DNA from: Terriglobales bacterium
GTDB lineage: Bacteria > Acidobacteriota > Terriglobia > Terriglobales > Acidobacteriaceae
Assembly: GCA_035651655.1 (NCBI GenBank)
Contig: DASRFG010000015.1
Coordinates: 44,882-108,881, forward strand
DNA length: 64,000 nucleotides
Direction: 5' to 3'
Positions 17,381 through 25,897 of this stretch are shown one piece after another. Each line of letters begins with the position of its first letter. Position 1 is the first letter of the stretch. The notes beneath the pieces were generated by a model. That model saw only the letters and a program-made list of their open reading frames with translations, had not been told where the DNA came from and searched no databases. Position numbers and translations under genes: made by a program.

Positions 17381-18883
17381 TCATTGGTTTCTGTGGTCCG
17401 GTGACTGCACTGGTGTTTCTTGTTCTCCGTTCATAGAGCGTTGGCAAACTTCATCAGAGTTGGTGCGGCAGCGAGAGACTTCATAAAGAGGCCTTCCCTG
17501 CACTGCCCGAAAATACTGCGACGGCAACGGCTCCTTCTGCTCCCAGGCAACCATGCTGTTCTGCGGTAACGCACGCACTCGAAACTGCTTGGTTGACGGC
17601 TCATAGTTGCCAAAACTGAAACAATGTCCGATGCAAGCACGATCCAAGATCATGCTGATATCGGTCCCTTCCACCGCGGGATAGTAGAACTTCCCAATCA
17701 CTCTTTCTCCCGCCGGCAGTTGGCGGACGGTTGCCTCAACATTGGATTCCAACCGGTTCATTGCGCCCGTGTCTCTATATGCCAGGCCAAAGAAAACCGC
17801 GGCGACCGCGATAAGTCCCCCCGCGTGCCAGCGCGCCGGCTTCACTTGAGCTAGCAACGCACAGCCCATAATCGCCGCTATCAGCGAAAACCTTTCAGTG
17901 ACGTCCCCGTAGTCGGCATTGTATGAAGGGAGCCAGATCTCTCTCGGCAATAGAAAAGCGCCGACTGCGCAGAGAACGTACATTTGAAATGGCAAACCAA
18001 GTAAAGATTCGCGATATCCTTGGGCGCGGACAAGCCGAACGAACAATACTCCGGCTATCAGGAGGAAGGCGACAAATACAACGCGATAAGGCTTCCCGAA
18101 AAGACGCACCTGATCAATACCGGTTGCAAGCAGAATCTGGCGGACGGTCCAGTGCGACTGGAAGAGACGTACGACGGCCTCTCGTAAGCCTAGAAGAACT
18201 GCGATTCCCGCCAAGAACGGGATGGCTCGATGTTTGAGCGCTATGCCCCTATAGATAAGCGTATATAGCCAGGCAGAAAGCGTCCAAATCACAGGCAATG
18301 GCTGTGCCAGCCATGCCAAGGCGAGCAATGTTCCGGCCGCGGCGTAGTCCCAAGTCGTAGCCCGCCACAAAATCGCGAGTGCAAAGAATGATAAGCCAAG
18401 CGCAAGGTAGTAATTGAACAGCCCTTGGTGGAACACCGCCCCATACGCAAATACTGCAATGGCGGGAGTAATGAACCACGGTACGCGTCGAGTGATGGCG
18501 CAAACAGTTGCGAAGGCGCCCCAAAAGAAAATAAGAACGGAAGCTCCCACCGCGATCCGCTGAGCAGCCGAAAAGCCCACCACCGCAGAAAGCCAGGTCA
18601 AAACACTGTCGAAAAGTACGTTGGTCCACTGTTGGGTCAGCAAAAGACCAGGCGCGTTGCCTGACTTGATGAGAAGTGCCAGCCAAGCGTTGTAAGCATG
18701 GCTGCCCAGATCTCCAGCTTCAATTCTGGGATGCCAAAAGCACGGCACCAGCACGCCGAAGCTGATTGCGGCGATCGCCACGCCATGAGCGCGCACGAAT
18801 TCCCCTGCGCGGGCGAGGCACGACACTGCGGTGCCTTCTCTGGCCTTTATCTCTCGATCAACGGTGATAATCGCAGTAGACAT
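17381..18883 (-). CDS. Polytopic membrane protein, possible GT-C glycosyltransferase
   Basis: A 500-residue protein with about ten hydrophobic segments from residue 33 to about 370 and a hydrophilic C-terminal 130 residues likely outside the membrane. The first extracytoplasmic loop reads HPRIEAGDLGSHAYNAW. The acidic pair followed by aromatic/His residues is the kind of motif found in the catalytic loop of GT-C transferases that use polyprenyl-linked donors. The family is not one I can name. The next gene on the same strand, 18902-20371, is also multi-spanning; the two are 18 nt apart, so they may act together on lipid-linked precursors or on modification of the polymer outside the membrane. 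Confidence 0.6.
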   Translation of the reverse strand: MSTAIITVDREIKAREGTAVSCLARAGEFVRAHGVAIAAISFGVLVPCFWHPRIEAGDLGSHAYNAWLALLIKSGNAPGLLLTQQWTNVLFDSVLTWLSAVVGFSAAQRIAVGASVLIFFWGAFATVCAITRRVPWFITPAIAVFAYGAVFHQGLFNYYLALGLSFFALAILWRATTWDYAAAGTLLALAWLAQPLPVIWTLSAWLYTLIYRGIALKHRAIPFLAGIAVLLGLREAVVRLFQSHWTVRQILLATGIDQVRLFGKPYRVVFVAFLLIAGVLFVRLVRAQGYRESLLGLPFQMYVLCAVGAFLLPREIWLPSYNADYGDVTERFSLIAAIMGCALLAQVKPARWHAGGLIAVAAVFFGLAYRDTGAMNRLESNVEATVRQLPAGERVIGKFYYPAVEGTDISMILDRACIGHCFSFGNYEPSTKQFRVRALPQNSMVAWEQKEPLPSQYFRAVQGRPLYEVSRCRTNSDEVCQRSMNGEQETPVQSPDHRNQ

Positions 18884-18901
18884 TAATAGTTGAGGGACTG
18901 C

Positions 18902-20371
18902 TCACCTCATCGTGACTAACGATTCGTGTTTTTGCTGAACCTCTGCCCTAGCATCAGCGTGCTCCGACGCCGAACGCGTGGGCTCGTGGTCTCTTAAACT
19001 ACGGGGACGAAGACGGGCGAGTGCGCGGACGCTAAAAGCCTGGTCTATGCTAAACACGCCATATAAAGTCGCCATCGACGCCAATCCCAATAGGTATTGC
19101 CGTGCGGGTTGCACAACAATCAGTGGTACGGCGGCCACGGACAGCGCACTCCAGAATGCGATCTCGACTGCTCTCCCTTTTGGATAAAGGACAGCAGTCA
19201 GCAGTCCGAAATTCGCAAAGCCAAAAATCACCAGGACGACTACCCCGGTCTTCGCCATCAAACTGGCAAGTACCCATCCCGGGTGTTGACGCACAATACG
19301 AAATACTTCGGACCGCAGCGCCTGATCGTAGCCGGCACTCAAGTAGGCCGCCTGGGGCGCGATGGACCGTACTTTTGCTTTGCCGACCTCATCGCAAGTA
19401 CCAGCTGGAAGATATGGACTGCTTACATAGCCGAGACCGATGTAAGCCAGGTGCCAAAACGTGTGCCGGTCAAAGTCGCTTGTCCGCTCTGCTTGAGCAG
19501 TCATCAAAAAGGAATCGCGGGATGACTTTAAGGTAAGAAATAGTTCTCGCGGAATTGTCACGGCAACAAGAAAGATTGCCAACACAACTAACCGTCTTGA
19601 GATGCGACCCTGAGGCCAAAAAAGAAGTATGCATGAAAGGAACATGACAGTTGGCAACGCCGCATTGCTTCTAATCAGCGAGGCCGTGCCGCAGAGCAGG
19701 CCGGCCAAGACAAACCATGTCACGAACCAGGTAACAGAAGACTGCTTTCTGATGAGCAGCAAGGCCCAAGGCACCAACAATAACGGTACAGCACATTCAA
19801 AGATGTAGACGTCGCCAACGTGATAAGCGAAAGAAAGTAGGAGCAATAAGGCAAACATCGCAACAAGTTTGCCGCCCCAACTCTGAAGACTTATCAGCAG
19901 TCCAACTCCCCCAACCGCTCCGGCAATAATTAAGGTGAACAGAAAAAAAGTTCGAATCGCTTGAGCCAGAGTTATGTGCAGAGAACGCGAGAGCGCAGGA
20001 ATGAAATAATAAATTCCCAGATCATCGGTAAATCCTGCGGGGGTATACTGCCGTCCGTCGAAAGCAACCAGCGGTGTACCAGTTTTTTTAAACCCTTCGT
20101 TGGCCTGCGACAAATCCTCATACCTGCTTGGCATGATACCAACGCCAGCCGGAACAGAGGACGTGCCCAACGATGCACTTCGTTCAAGAATAACCGAGCA
20201 AGGCTGATCTACATGAGACACCGGAATCGTAGTTCCAGCTTCAGCTTGCAACGCTGGGGCTGCTAACAACGCGATCAGCAATGTGCAGACTCGCGGCAGA
20301 GTGATGTGACATGAGACGCTCTCTGCTGCGTACTGTTTTAGACTACGCGTCGAGTTGGACACAGGAAACAT
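18902..20371 (-). CDS. Polytopic membrane protein, possible GT-C glycosyltransferase
   Basis: A 489-residue protein. A hydrophobic segment at residues 27-43 (CTLLIALLAAPALQAEA) is followed by an extracytoplasmic loop of about 85 residues ending PAGFTDDLGIYYFIPAL. Paired acids followed by aromatics before the next helix are the hallmark of GT-C enzymes such as the ArnT/PMT type. About nine further membrane segments follow to residue 440, then a basic/acidic cytosolic tail. No lipid- or sugar-specific motif identifies the substrate. It lies 5 nt after an FAD oxidoreductase gene and just before another polytopic protein. Function as a membrane transferase of the EPS system is inferred. Confidence 0.6.
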   Translation of the reverse strand: MFPVSNSTRSLKQYAAESVSCHITLPRVCTLLIALLAAPALQAEAGTTIPVSHVDQPCSVILERSASLGTSSVPAGVGIMPSRYEDLSQANEGFKKTGTPLVAFDGRQYTPAGFTDDLGIYYFIPALSRSLHITLAQAIRTFFLFTLIIAGAVGGVGLLISLQSWGGKLVAMFALLLLLSFAYHVGDVYIFECAVPLLLVPWALLLIRKQSSVTWFVTWFVLAGLLCGTASLIRSNAALPTVMFLSCILLFWPQGRISRRLVVLAIFLVAVTIPRELFLTLKSSRDSFLMTAQAERTSDFDRHTFWHLAYIGLGYVSSPYLPAGTCDEVGKAKVRSIAPQAAYLSAGYDQALRSEVFRIVRQHPGWVLASLMAKTGVVVLVIFGFANFGLLTAVLYPKGRAVEIAFWSALSVAAVPLIVVQPARQYLLGLASMATLYGVFSIDQAFSVRALARLRPRSLRDHEPTRSASEHADARAEVQQKHESLVTMR

Positions 20372-20376
20372 GGCTC

Positions 20377-21747
20377 TTAGCTTGCTGCTACCGACGACTG
20401 GTCCACCCTTGCGTCTACTGGTCTATTTCGTAAGTCAGTCATAATCTGGGGTAACTTACGCAGGGTGCGCCAGTAGACATCTTCGGTCAACAGGTGTTCG
20501 AACTCACCATTGCGACCGATGCTGTATAGAAATTCGATTCCCGTACATTGCTGAAACTGTTTGCGAGCTTCTTCGTACTCGCTCAAGAAAACAGGGTATG
20601 CAATCGGTGTTCTCAGGGTCCGACAACCCAAGTAACGTTGGCGCGCGTCCTTGATTATGGGTGTAAGGGACTCCAGGCAGAATTCGCCGGCCTGGTCCTC
20701 GGTCATTGACCAGATCTGATCGCCAACTTCGCAACCAAGATCTACAGTGACCAGAGTCTTTCCCGCGGGCGCTAGCCAGGGCATGGAGATAGGGGTCTCC
20801 GTAAGCCGAAAGAACGGGAATTGCTGCTCGGGAGTCCACAGCACAGCATCCTTCAGAAGATTTCGTCCGAGAAATCTCATCATCACAAAGACCATGGGAC
20901 GAAACTTAAATTGAGATAGATAGTCGAGTGCGCGAGTGCCCTGCAAAAGTTTGGGGAGCGCACTGCACGGGATAGTACTAATGACCGCTGAAACTTCCTG
21001 TTCCCGCCCTTTAACGCGAACGGCAACGGTTCGATTCTCCTTCACCACAATGGCTTCTACTGGGGTGTTCAGATGAATGTGAGATGACAGCTCCGATGCC
21101 ATCCGCTCAGAGATCATCTTGAGGCCAAGTTCGGGATACACATGCCATACACGGATGCTTTCCGGTAGCTCTCGCCCGTATCCGATGGCCACGGCTTTAT
21201 TCATGATCCTGCTCGCCGCCCTTAGCAAAAGAACGCGTAGGATCCCGACCGGAATCTTGTCTCCGACGGACGCGGCCAAATCCGAGGCTGGAGCACCTGA
21301 CCATTCTTCCAGTAAAGGGATAGCGATTTCATCCGCCAATGCCTTGCCGTACATTCTCCGAAACCAATCAGCGGCGGTGTTCGACTTTCGTGGACCTGGG
21401 GAAATATGACTGATAAGAGCGCTAGTCAGGTAGCGCGGCGCCGTCATCAACCCCAACGGATAAGTGTAAGTACGACCCTTTATCAATACGCTCTCACCGT
21501 AGTAGCGCACATCACGGCAGTGCTCAGCGATGCCGACTTCCTTAGCCAGACGGTTAGTTATAAAATGCGCGCCCAAATCGTAAGTAAATCCTTCATCATC
21601 AGTGAAGCTGGTCGCCAATCCGCCTACATGGGGCCCGGCTTCATACAACTCAACCGGAATGCCTGACCGGCGCAGCTCGCGGGCGGCCGTCAGCCCTCCG
21701 ATGCCCGTGCCGAGAATTGCTACCGGTGGTTGCTGTCTGAAATTCAT
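20377..21747 (-). CDS. FAD-dependent oxidoreductase (protoporphyrinogen-oxidase/UGM-like fold)
   Basis: A 456-residue cytosolic flavoprotein. The FAD-binding motif ILGTGIGGLTAAREL lies at residues 10-24 and is followed by the ELYEAGPHVGGLATS segment, typical of amine-oxidase, desaturase and UDP-galactopyranose-mutase-like enzymes. The GAHFI motif follows (near residue 60), and a C-terminal GR-x-GEFEHLLTEDV stretch contacts the flavin. It is similar in layout to the FAD protein at 22768-24162; a polysaccharide deacetylase gene separates the two. Such flavoproteins recur in bacterial polysaccharide loci without a proven reaction. A ring-contracting mutase or a sugar oxidase are possibilities, and neither is proven by the sequence. 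Confidence 0.75.
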   Translation of the reverse strand: MNFRQQPPVAILGTGIGGLTAARELRRSGIPVELYEAGPHVGGLATSFTDDEGFTYDLGAHFITNRLAKEVGIAEHCRDVRYYGESVLIKGRTYTYPLGLMTAPRYLTSALISHISPGPRKSNTAADWFRRMYGKALADEIAIPLLEEWSGAPASDLAASVGDKIPVGILRVLLLRAASRIMNKAVAIGYGRELPESIRVWHVYPELGLKMISERMASELSSHIHLNTPVEAIVVKENRTVAVRVKGREQEVSAVISTIPCSALPKLLQGTRALDYLSQFKFRPMVFVMMRFLGRNLLKDAVLWTPEQQFPFFRLTETPISMPWLAPAGKTLVTVDLGCEVGDQIWSMTEDQAGEFCLESLTPIIKDARQRYLGCRTLRTPIAYPVFLSEYEEARKQFQQCTGIEFLYSIGRNGEFEHLLTEDVYWRTLRKLPQIMTDLRNRPVDARVDQSSVAAS

Positions 21748-21788
21748 TGGCAGTGTGACTGACCCATATCTATTGTCGTAAACGGCGA

Positions 21789-22829
21789 TTACCGGTCCGC
21801 TTCTTGTGCCGCCATGGCAACCGATGTTGAATGAGGCGGTTCCTGAATCTTTTCTGGCGCTGGGCTGACCAAAAACGCCCCCGTCTGTCTGGCAACCAGA
21901 TATGCGTGCTCCTGAAGACTGACTACCGAAAACATTTGGCAGTACAGGTCGAGAATTTTCTCGAGCATCTCCATCTTTCGGCCGCTCTCAATCTGCATAC
22001 CGGGAAAATAGGACAATCCGATTGCATCATCGCTGCCCAGGAAGTCCAGCGGATGCAGTAGCAGCGAAGGCGACGTGCCCGTCAATCTGCACAGTTCCAA
22101 GGCAGCACGGAAGTAGCCGAAAGCCAGCGTCTTTGATAACTGACTCAAATACAAAATATAGCTGGCATGAATTGGCGTCCTCAGCAGCGGCATTGTGGTG
22201 ACCGGAATCTCCACAATGTTCTTTTCCTTGCCCCAGCAATGCGCTTTTATAGGCCGGAAAACATCGCTAAAGGACCCAAACAGTTCCTTTCGTTCCTGTG
22301 CCGCTTTCTTATTAAGCGTGGTCGTCTTGAAGTAATAGGCACGCGCCAGAGGTCCTAAGAACGTGGGTAGAGTAGAGGCATCGTAGAGATACCCTCGACT
22401 CGCGAGTACCTGCATCATGGCGGGCGAATTACTGAAACCCGGGCCGCGAAACCCAATTGGTCTTTTTCCAGTTATCCACTCCACGCTGTCTGCGGTCCGG
22501 GAAATTTCCTCGTCAATCGAGGCTTCGGGGAAGTGATGCATCCACGGTTCGTGCGAAAAAGAATGATTCCCGATCTCGTGGCCGGCGGCAGCAATGGATT
22601 TCAGCGCCTCATGATTACGCTCTAAGGCCGCATCTTGGCCCACAACGAAGACGGTGATCTTCAACTGCCGGCTCGCGAGGAAATTCAGCACCCGCGGGCT
22701 CAATTTATCCAGATACGAGGGAAAGCCCTCCCAGCCAGGGTCTCCATGGGTCTTCATGTAAGACCACTTATTGTCTAGATCCAGCGAGAGGCTGGCTAAG
22801 GGCTTGTACTGCTTCATAATTGACACCAT
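21789..22829 (-). CDS. Polysaccharide deacetylase (NodB-like, CE4 fold)
   Basis: A 346-residue protein with no signal peptide. It carries the NodB motifs in working form: the DLDNKW variant of the first motif (residues 17-22), the metal-binding H-x3-H (NHSFSH, His89 and His93), FRGPG for motif three, and a late LLLHPLDFLG stretch. It is therefore expected to remove N-acetyl groups from a glycan or glycolipid, probably at the lipid-linked stage since it seems cytosolic. Two ATGs are possible (22829 and 22817); neither has a strong Shine-Dalgarno. Its start overlaps the end of the upstream FAD oxidoreductase gene by about 60 nt, suggesting translational coupling. Contrast the degenerate deacetylase domain at 27115-28857. 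Confidence 0.85.
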   Translation of the reverse strand: MVSIMKQYKPLASLSLDLDNKWSYMKTHGDPGWEGFPSYLDKLSPRVLNFLASRQLKITVFVVGQDAALERNHEALKSIAAAGHEIGNHSFSHEPWMHHFPEASIDEEISRTADSVEWITGKRPIGFRGPGFSNSPAMMQVLASRGYLYDASTLPTFLGPLARAYYFKTTTLNKKAAQERKELFGSFSDVFRPIKAHCWGKEKNIVEIPVTTMPLLRTPIHASYILYLSQLSKTLAFGYFRAALELCRLTGTSPSLLLHPLDFLGSDDAIGLSYFPGMQIESGRKMEMLEKILDLYCQMFSVVSLQEHAYLVARQTGAFLVSPAPEKIQEPPHSTSVAMAAQEADR

Positions 22830-24162
22830 TCTTTGTGTGAGTTCGGCTTGAAGAAAGCGAGAGCAAGCATTCAGAGGCTTTCTCCGCCAACTGCAAGGTT
22901 TCGTTTACGTTCAAGGTACCGTTCAAAATGTGAGACGAATTAATCGCATGCAGGCCTGGAACCGATGTAGCAGTGGGAGGTAGACGCTCCGAATAGTTAA
23001 TGGTCGGAATAGCGAGCACGTGGCGCACTCGCGAGACCCGGAAGCAAAGCAGATCACGCCGGTCGAAGTCAGGATACATGCGTTCCAGGGCCTGCAGAAA
23101 TCTGGTTTGCAAAGCGTCATCCGTAAGGTCGAAATCCGGACTGTCAGAAGGTACGTATTTGGGAAGATATACAAGCGCATTGCCGGCGAAATGTTTGCGA
23201 TCAACCAGCGCTGACATCTCAATGACGGCGGTAAAGGGGACCCAAGGTTCGACGATATTGGTCACATAGAAGTTAGCGAGTGGCTTCTTCAAGAGAAGTG
23301 AAGCGCAGATTACGCCCTGATATTTGATCCCGCGAAGAAGGTCCTTCTCGTGTTGAGTAAGATCGGGACAAAGCCTCGCGATGATGGGACCTGGGGTCGT
23401 AATGACAACCTGGTCAAAGAACTCCTCTTCCCCGCCCGATCGCTCGACTCTTAGCTGGCCTCCGGGGATCGCCTCAATTTGCCGAACCGACTGGCTCAAC
23501 TGGATATGTACTCCGGCGTGCAACAGGGCTTCGGCAAAGCGATCCAGGATCCGCGCATATCCTCCCGGCACATAGCCGAACATTTCCTTCTTCATGCCCG
23601 ATTGCCGAGCGGCATACATGCGAGCGATTGTGGCCCAGATAAATGCCGCAGACGCTTCCTTGTAGTTCTCCCCCAATTTCGCGCGAAGCAAGGGGGCCCA
23701 GATGGCCTCGACGGTCTTACGGCCGGACCAACGCTGCAGCCACTCAATAGCAGAAATCTTCTCCAACTTTTTCCAATTCTTTACTTTGGAAGCATAGAGA
23801 ATGTTCGCGCCAAGCCGGAGCTTGTCAATGAACCTGAGCGGAGGGAACTGCAAAAACTCCAGCGTGTTCGACATGGAATACAGGTTGGAATCGACATAGA
23901 AGCCGGTGCGAGTCTGCTTCCATTGCATTTCATGTTCGAGTCCGAGCTCGCGGAGTAAGGACCGGGTGTAGCTGTCCGAGCCGAGCGTAACGTGGTAGTG
24001 CCGATCCCAAGTTACATCTCCTAAGTTCCACGCACTGGCTAATCCACCCAGGCTGGGGGCGGATTCCATCAACGTCACCGATTTGCCCTGCTGCGCGAGG
24101 CGAAGGGCCAGAGTCATGCCCAGGATCCCGCCGCCCACTACGCACCAGCGATGTGTCTTCAT
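22768..24162 (-). CDS. FAD/NAD(P)-dependent oxidoreductase (protoporphyrinogen-oxidase-like)
   Basis: A 464-residue flavoprotein beginning MKTHRWCVVGGGILGMTLAL, a dinucleotide-binding GxGxxG motif, followed by TLMESAPSLGGLASAW. A central substrate domain follows, and a C-terminal HAINSSHILNGTLNVNETL segment corresponds to the second FAD contact. It belongs to the broad phytoene-desaturase/HemG-HemY/UGM superfamily. It overlaps the deacetylase gene that follows and lies 5 nt after the hexapeptide acyltransferase gene, so it is clearly part of the operon. Whether it oxidises a lipid-linked sugar or acts as a mutase is unknown; the similar gene at 20377 suggests a pair of related reactions. Confidence 0.75.
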   Translation of the reverse strand: MKTHRWCVVGGGILGMTLALRLAQQGKSVTLMESAPSLGGLASAWNLGDVTWDRHYHVTLGSDSYTRSLLRELGLEHEMQWKQTRTGFYVDSNLYSMSNTLEFLQFPPLRFIDKLRLGANILYASKVKNWKKLEKISAIEWLQRWSGRKTVEAIWAPLLRAKLGENYKEASAAFIWATIARMYAARQSGMKKEMFGYVPGGYARILDRFAEALLHAGVHIQLSQSVRQIEAIPGGQLRVERSGGEEEFFDQVVITTPGPIIARLCPDLTQHEKDLLRGIKYQGVICASLLLKKPLANFYVTNIVEPWVPFTAVIEMSALVDRKHFAGNALVYLPKYVPSDSPDFDLTDDALQTRFLQALERMYPDFDRRDLLCFRVSRVRHVLAIPTINYSERLPPTATSVPGLHAINSSHILNGTLNVNETLQLAEKASECLLSLSSSRTHTKNGVNYEAVQALSQPLAGSRQ

Positions 24163-24167
24163 GGCTT

Positions 24168-24836
24168 TTAGAGTCGAGCGTAATCAGTCGGTGGAGTCCG
24201 CTCAATCACCACACCATCCACCAAGGCATATTCCAAACTGCATTCGGAACAGCGCATCTCTGCAATATCGGTAGGCAAGGTATTTCCAAACCGAACCAGA
24301 GGATTGCCGCACCTGCAGACCAACCCAACCGGTCTTGCCGGGTGTCCCACCACTAAATAGAAATCGCGGACTGACTTAGTGACCAGCGAGCCCATTCCTA
24401 CCATGGCAAAACGGCCAATTGAGAGATCATTCCCAATAACGCAGCCTGCACCGATGGTTGCACCTTCCCGGACCAGAGTCGGCCGGGTGTGCTCATCAGG
24501 TTCGGAAGGTCGCAGCCTGGATAAGTCAGATGTAGTCGCACGAGGGAAACGATCATTGGTGAATACGGTCCGGGCGCTGATCATGACGCCGTCTTCTATC
24601 GTCACCCCGGCACACACGTACACAAAAGCATTAATTTTGACGCGATTACCAATGCGTGTGTACCCGGCAATGTAGGTTTTTTCACCGACAATGCACTGCT
24701 CGCCAATATGAGCCGGGGGGCGAATGTGGACGTTATCCCACACTCGAGTTCCCGCACCAATCTCCACGCCTTCTTCAACGATTGCGGTGGGATGGAGAAA
24801 TACCTTCTCACCAGCGGCTACTACAGAAGGATTCAC
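24168..24836 (-). CDS. Left-handed beta-helix (hexapeptide) N-acetyltransferase
   Basis: A 222-residue protein of the WbpD/WlbB-like acyltransferase type. It starts at GTG, and the stop of the preceding gene overlaps this start as GTGA, so translation is coupled. Hexapeptide repeats (IVEEGVEIGAGTRVW, HIGEQCIVGEKTYI, TIGAGCVIGNDLSIG) form the left-handed helix, with the internal VFTNDRFPRATT loop typical of UDP-amino-sugar N-acetyltransferases. The C-terminus adds a zinc-ribbon-like element (CRC near residue 172 and CSEC near 202). It probably uses acetyl-CoA to acetylate the amino group introduced by the aminotransferase at 25866-27095, making this a second nucleotide-sugar cassette. Confidence 0.8.
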   Translation of the reverse strand: MNPSVVAAGEKVFLHPTAIVEEGVEIGAGTRVWDNVHIRPPAHIGEQCIVGEKTYIAGYTRIGNRVKINAFVYVCAGVTIEDGVMISARTVFTNDRFPRATTSDLSRLRPSEPDEHTRPTLVREGATIGAGCVIGNDLSIGRFAMVGMGSLVTKSVRDFYLVVGHPARPVGLVCRCGNPLVRFGNTLPTDIAEMRCSECSLEYALVDGVVIERTPPTDYARL

Positions 24837-25897
24837 AGCGCAGCTCCCTTAACTCCCACCAACTCCTCAGCGAAATCATCCGTCAAGACCGGGGTCCACT
24901 GGCGACGATGCAGAGCGGTGTAGGCAGCGGCAATAACCTGCACTGACGCCAAGCTATCCTGGACGGTGATGGCGGAAGGGACCTCGCCTCGAAGGGTCAG
25001 GACAAAGTTATCCACCTGATTGCGGAACGCCTGTGATTTGCTGTAACCAGAACCGAACTTAAGCCAATTGGGAGAGGCAAAGTGACGGTATTTTGACTCT
25101 CGCCATCCCACCGAGACCATGCCCTGGGAGCCGTAAATGTCGATGTAGCTCTCCCGCTCCTTATTAATGGTCCAAGAGAGGTCACTAGTAGCGACTACTC
25201 CGCTTACACTCCGTGCCAGGATGTGGACCGTGTCCTCAACCGGAAGACCCTGAGTCCTCTTCCCTTCCAAGGCATGCACCTCGGCGAGAGGTCCTAAAAA
25301 GTACCGCATCATGTCCACGGAGTGCGTGCCGTTATCAATCAGCACTCCCCCGCCGCTGATCTGCGGCATGGAATTCCAGCGAGATGACATGTCCACTTGC
25401 GAGGTAAAGCTATTTTCGAATAACACCACATCGCCGATAATTCCGGAGGTGACCAAACTTTTCGCGCGGACTACGTCATCCACATGACGAAATTTGGAGG
25501 CCATAATCAGTTGTGTGCCCGCCGACCGCGCGGTTTCCATCATGCTTCTGGCGCTTTCGACGTCAATGCTCAGGGGCTTTTCACAAAGAACATGAACGCC
25601 GCGCGTAAGGAAGTAGGTGGATATCTCGGGATGGGTGACCGGTGGAGTGCAGACGATCACGGCGTCCAGGTCAACCGCTTCCGCCATGCTTTCGTAGGAG
25701 TCGAAGCTGGCGCATTTCAGTCCTTCCGCCATGTCGCGCGCGGCCTCGGGCCGCAGGTCGGCAACGGCGACGAGGGACGCTCTGCTGTAACCGGCAAAAG
25801 CTTGAGCGTAGGCTTGCCCAACGTAGCCCGAGCCCACCAGCCCGATCTTTAGTTTTTCCGAGCCGTTACCGGCCGCGTAATTCTGCAACTGAGTCAT
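24833..25897 (-). CDS. Gfo/Idh/MocA family NAD(P)-dependent sugar dehydrogenase
   Basis: A 354-residue enzyme. A longer frame is open to 26059, but the ATG at 25897 has GGGAG 5 nt upstream and places the Rossmann motif (IGLVGSGYVGQAYAQAF) about 17 residues from the start, as usual. The EKP motif (LCEKPLSIDVESA) carries the catalytic Lys, and the DNGTHSVDMMRYF segment supplies the His of the active site. It overlaps the end of the upstream aminotransferase gene by 32 nt and the acyltransferase start by 4 nt, so the three form a tight cassette. Oxidation of a UDP-sugar at C3 before transamination is the likely role, by analogy with WlbA/WbpB; the exact sugar is inferred. Confidence 0.85.
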   Translation of the reverse strand: MTQLQNYAAGNGSEKLKIGLVGSGYVGQAYAQAFAGYSRASLVAVADLRPEAARDMAEGLKCASFDSYESMAEAVDLDAVIVCTPPVTHPEISTYFLTRGVHVLCEKPLSIDVESARSMMETARSAGTQLIMASKFRHVDDVVRAKSLVTSGIIGDVVLFENSFTSQVDMSSRWNSMPQISGGGVLIDNGTHSVDMMRYFLGPLAEVHALEGKRTQGLPVEDTVHILARSVSGVVATSDLSWTINKERESYIDIYGSQGMVSVGWRESKYRHFASPNWLKFGSGYSKSQAFRNQVDNFVLTLRGEVPSAITVQDSLASVQVIAAAYTALHRRQWTPVLTDDFAEELVGVKGAAL

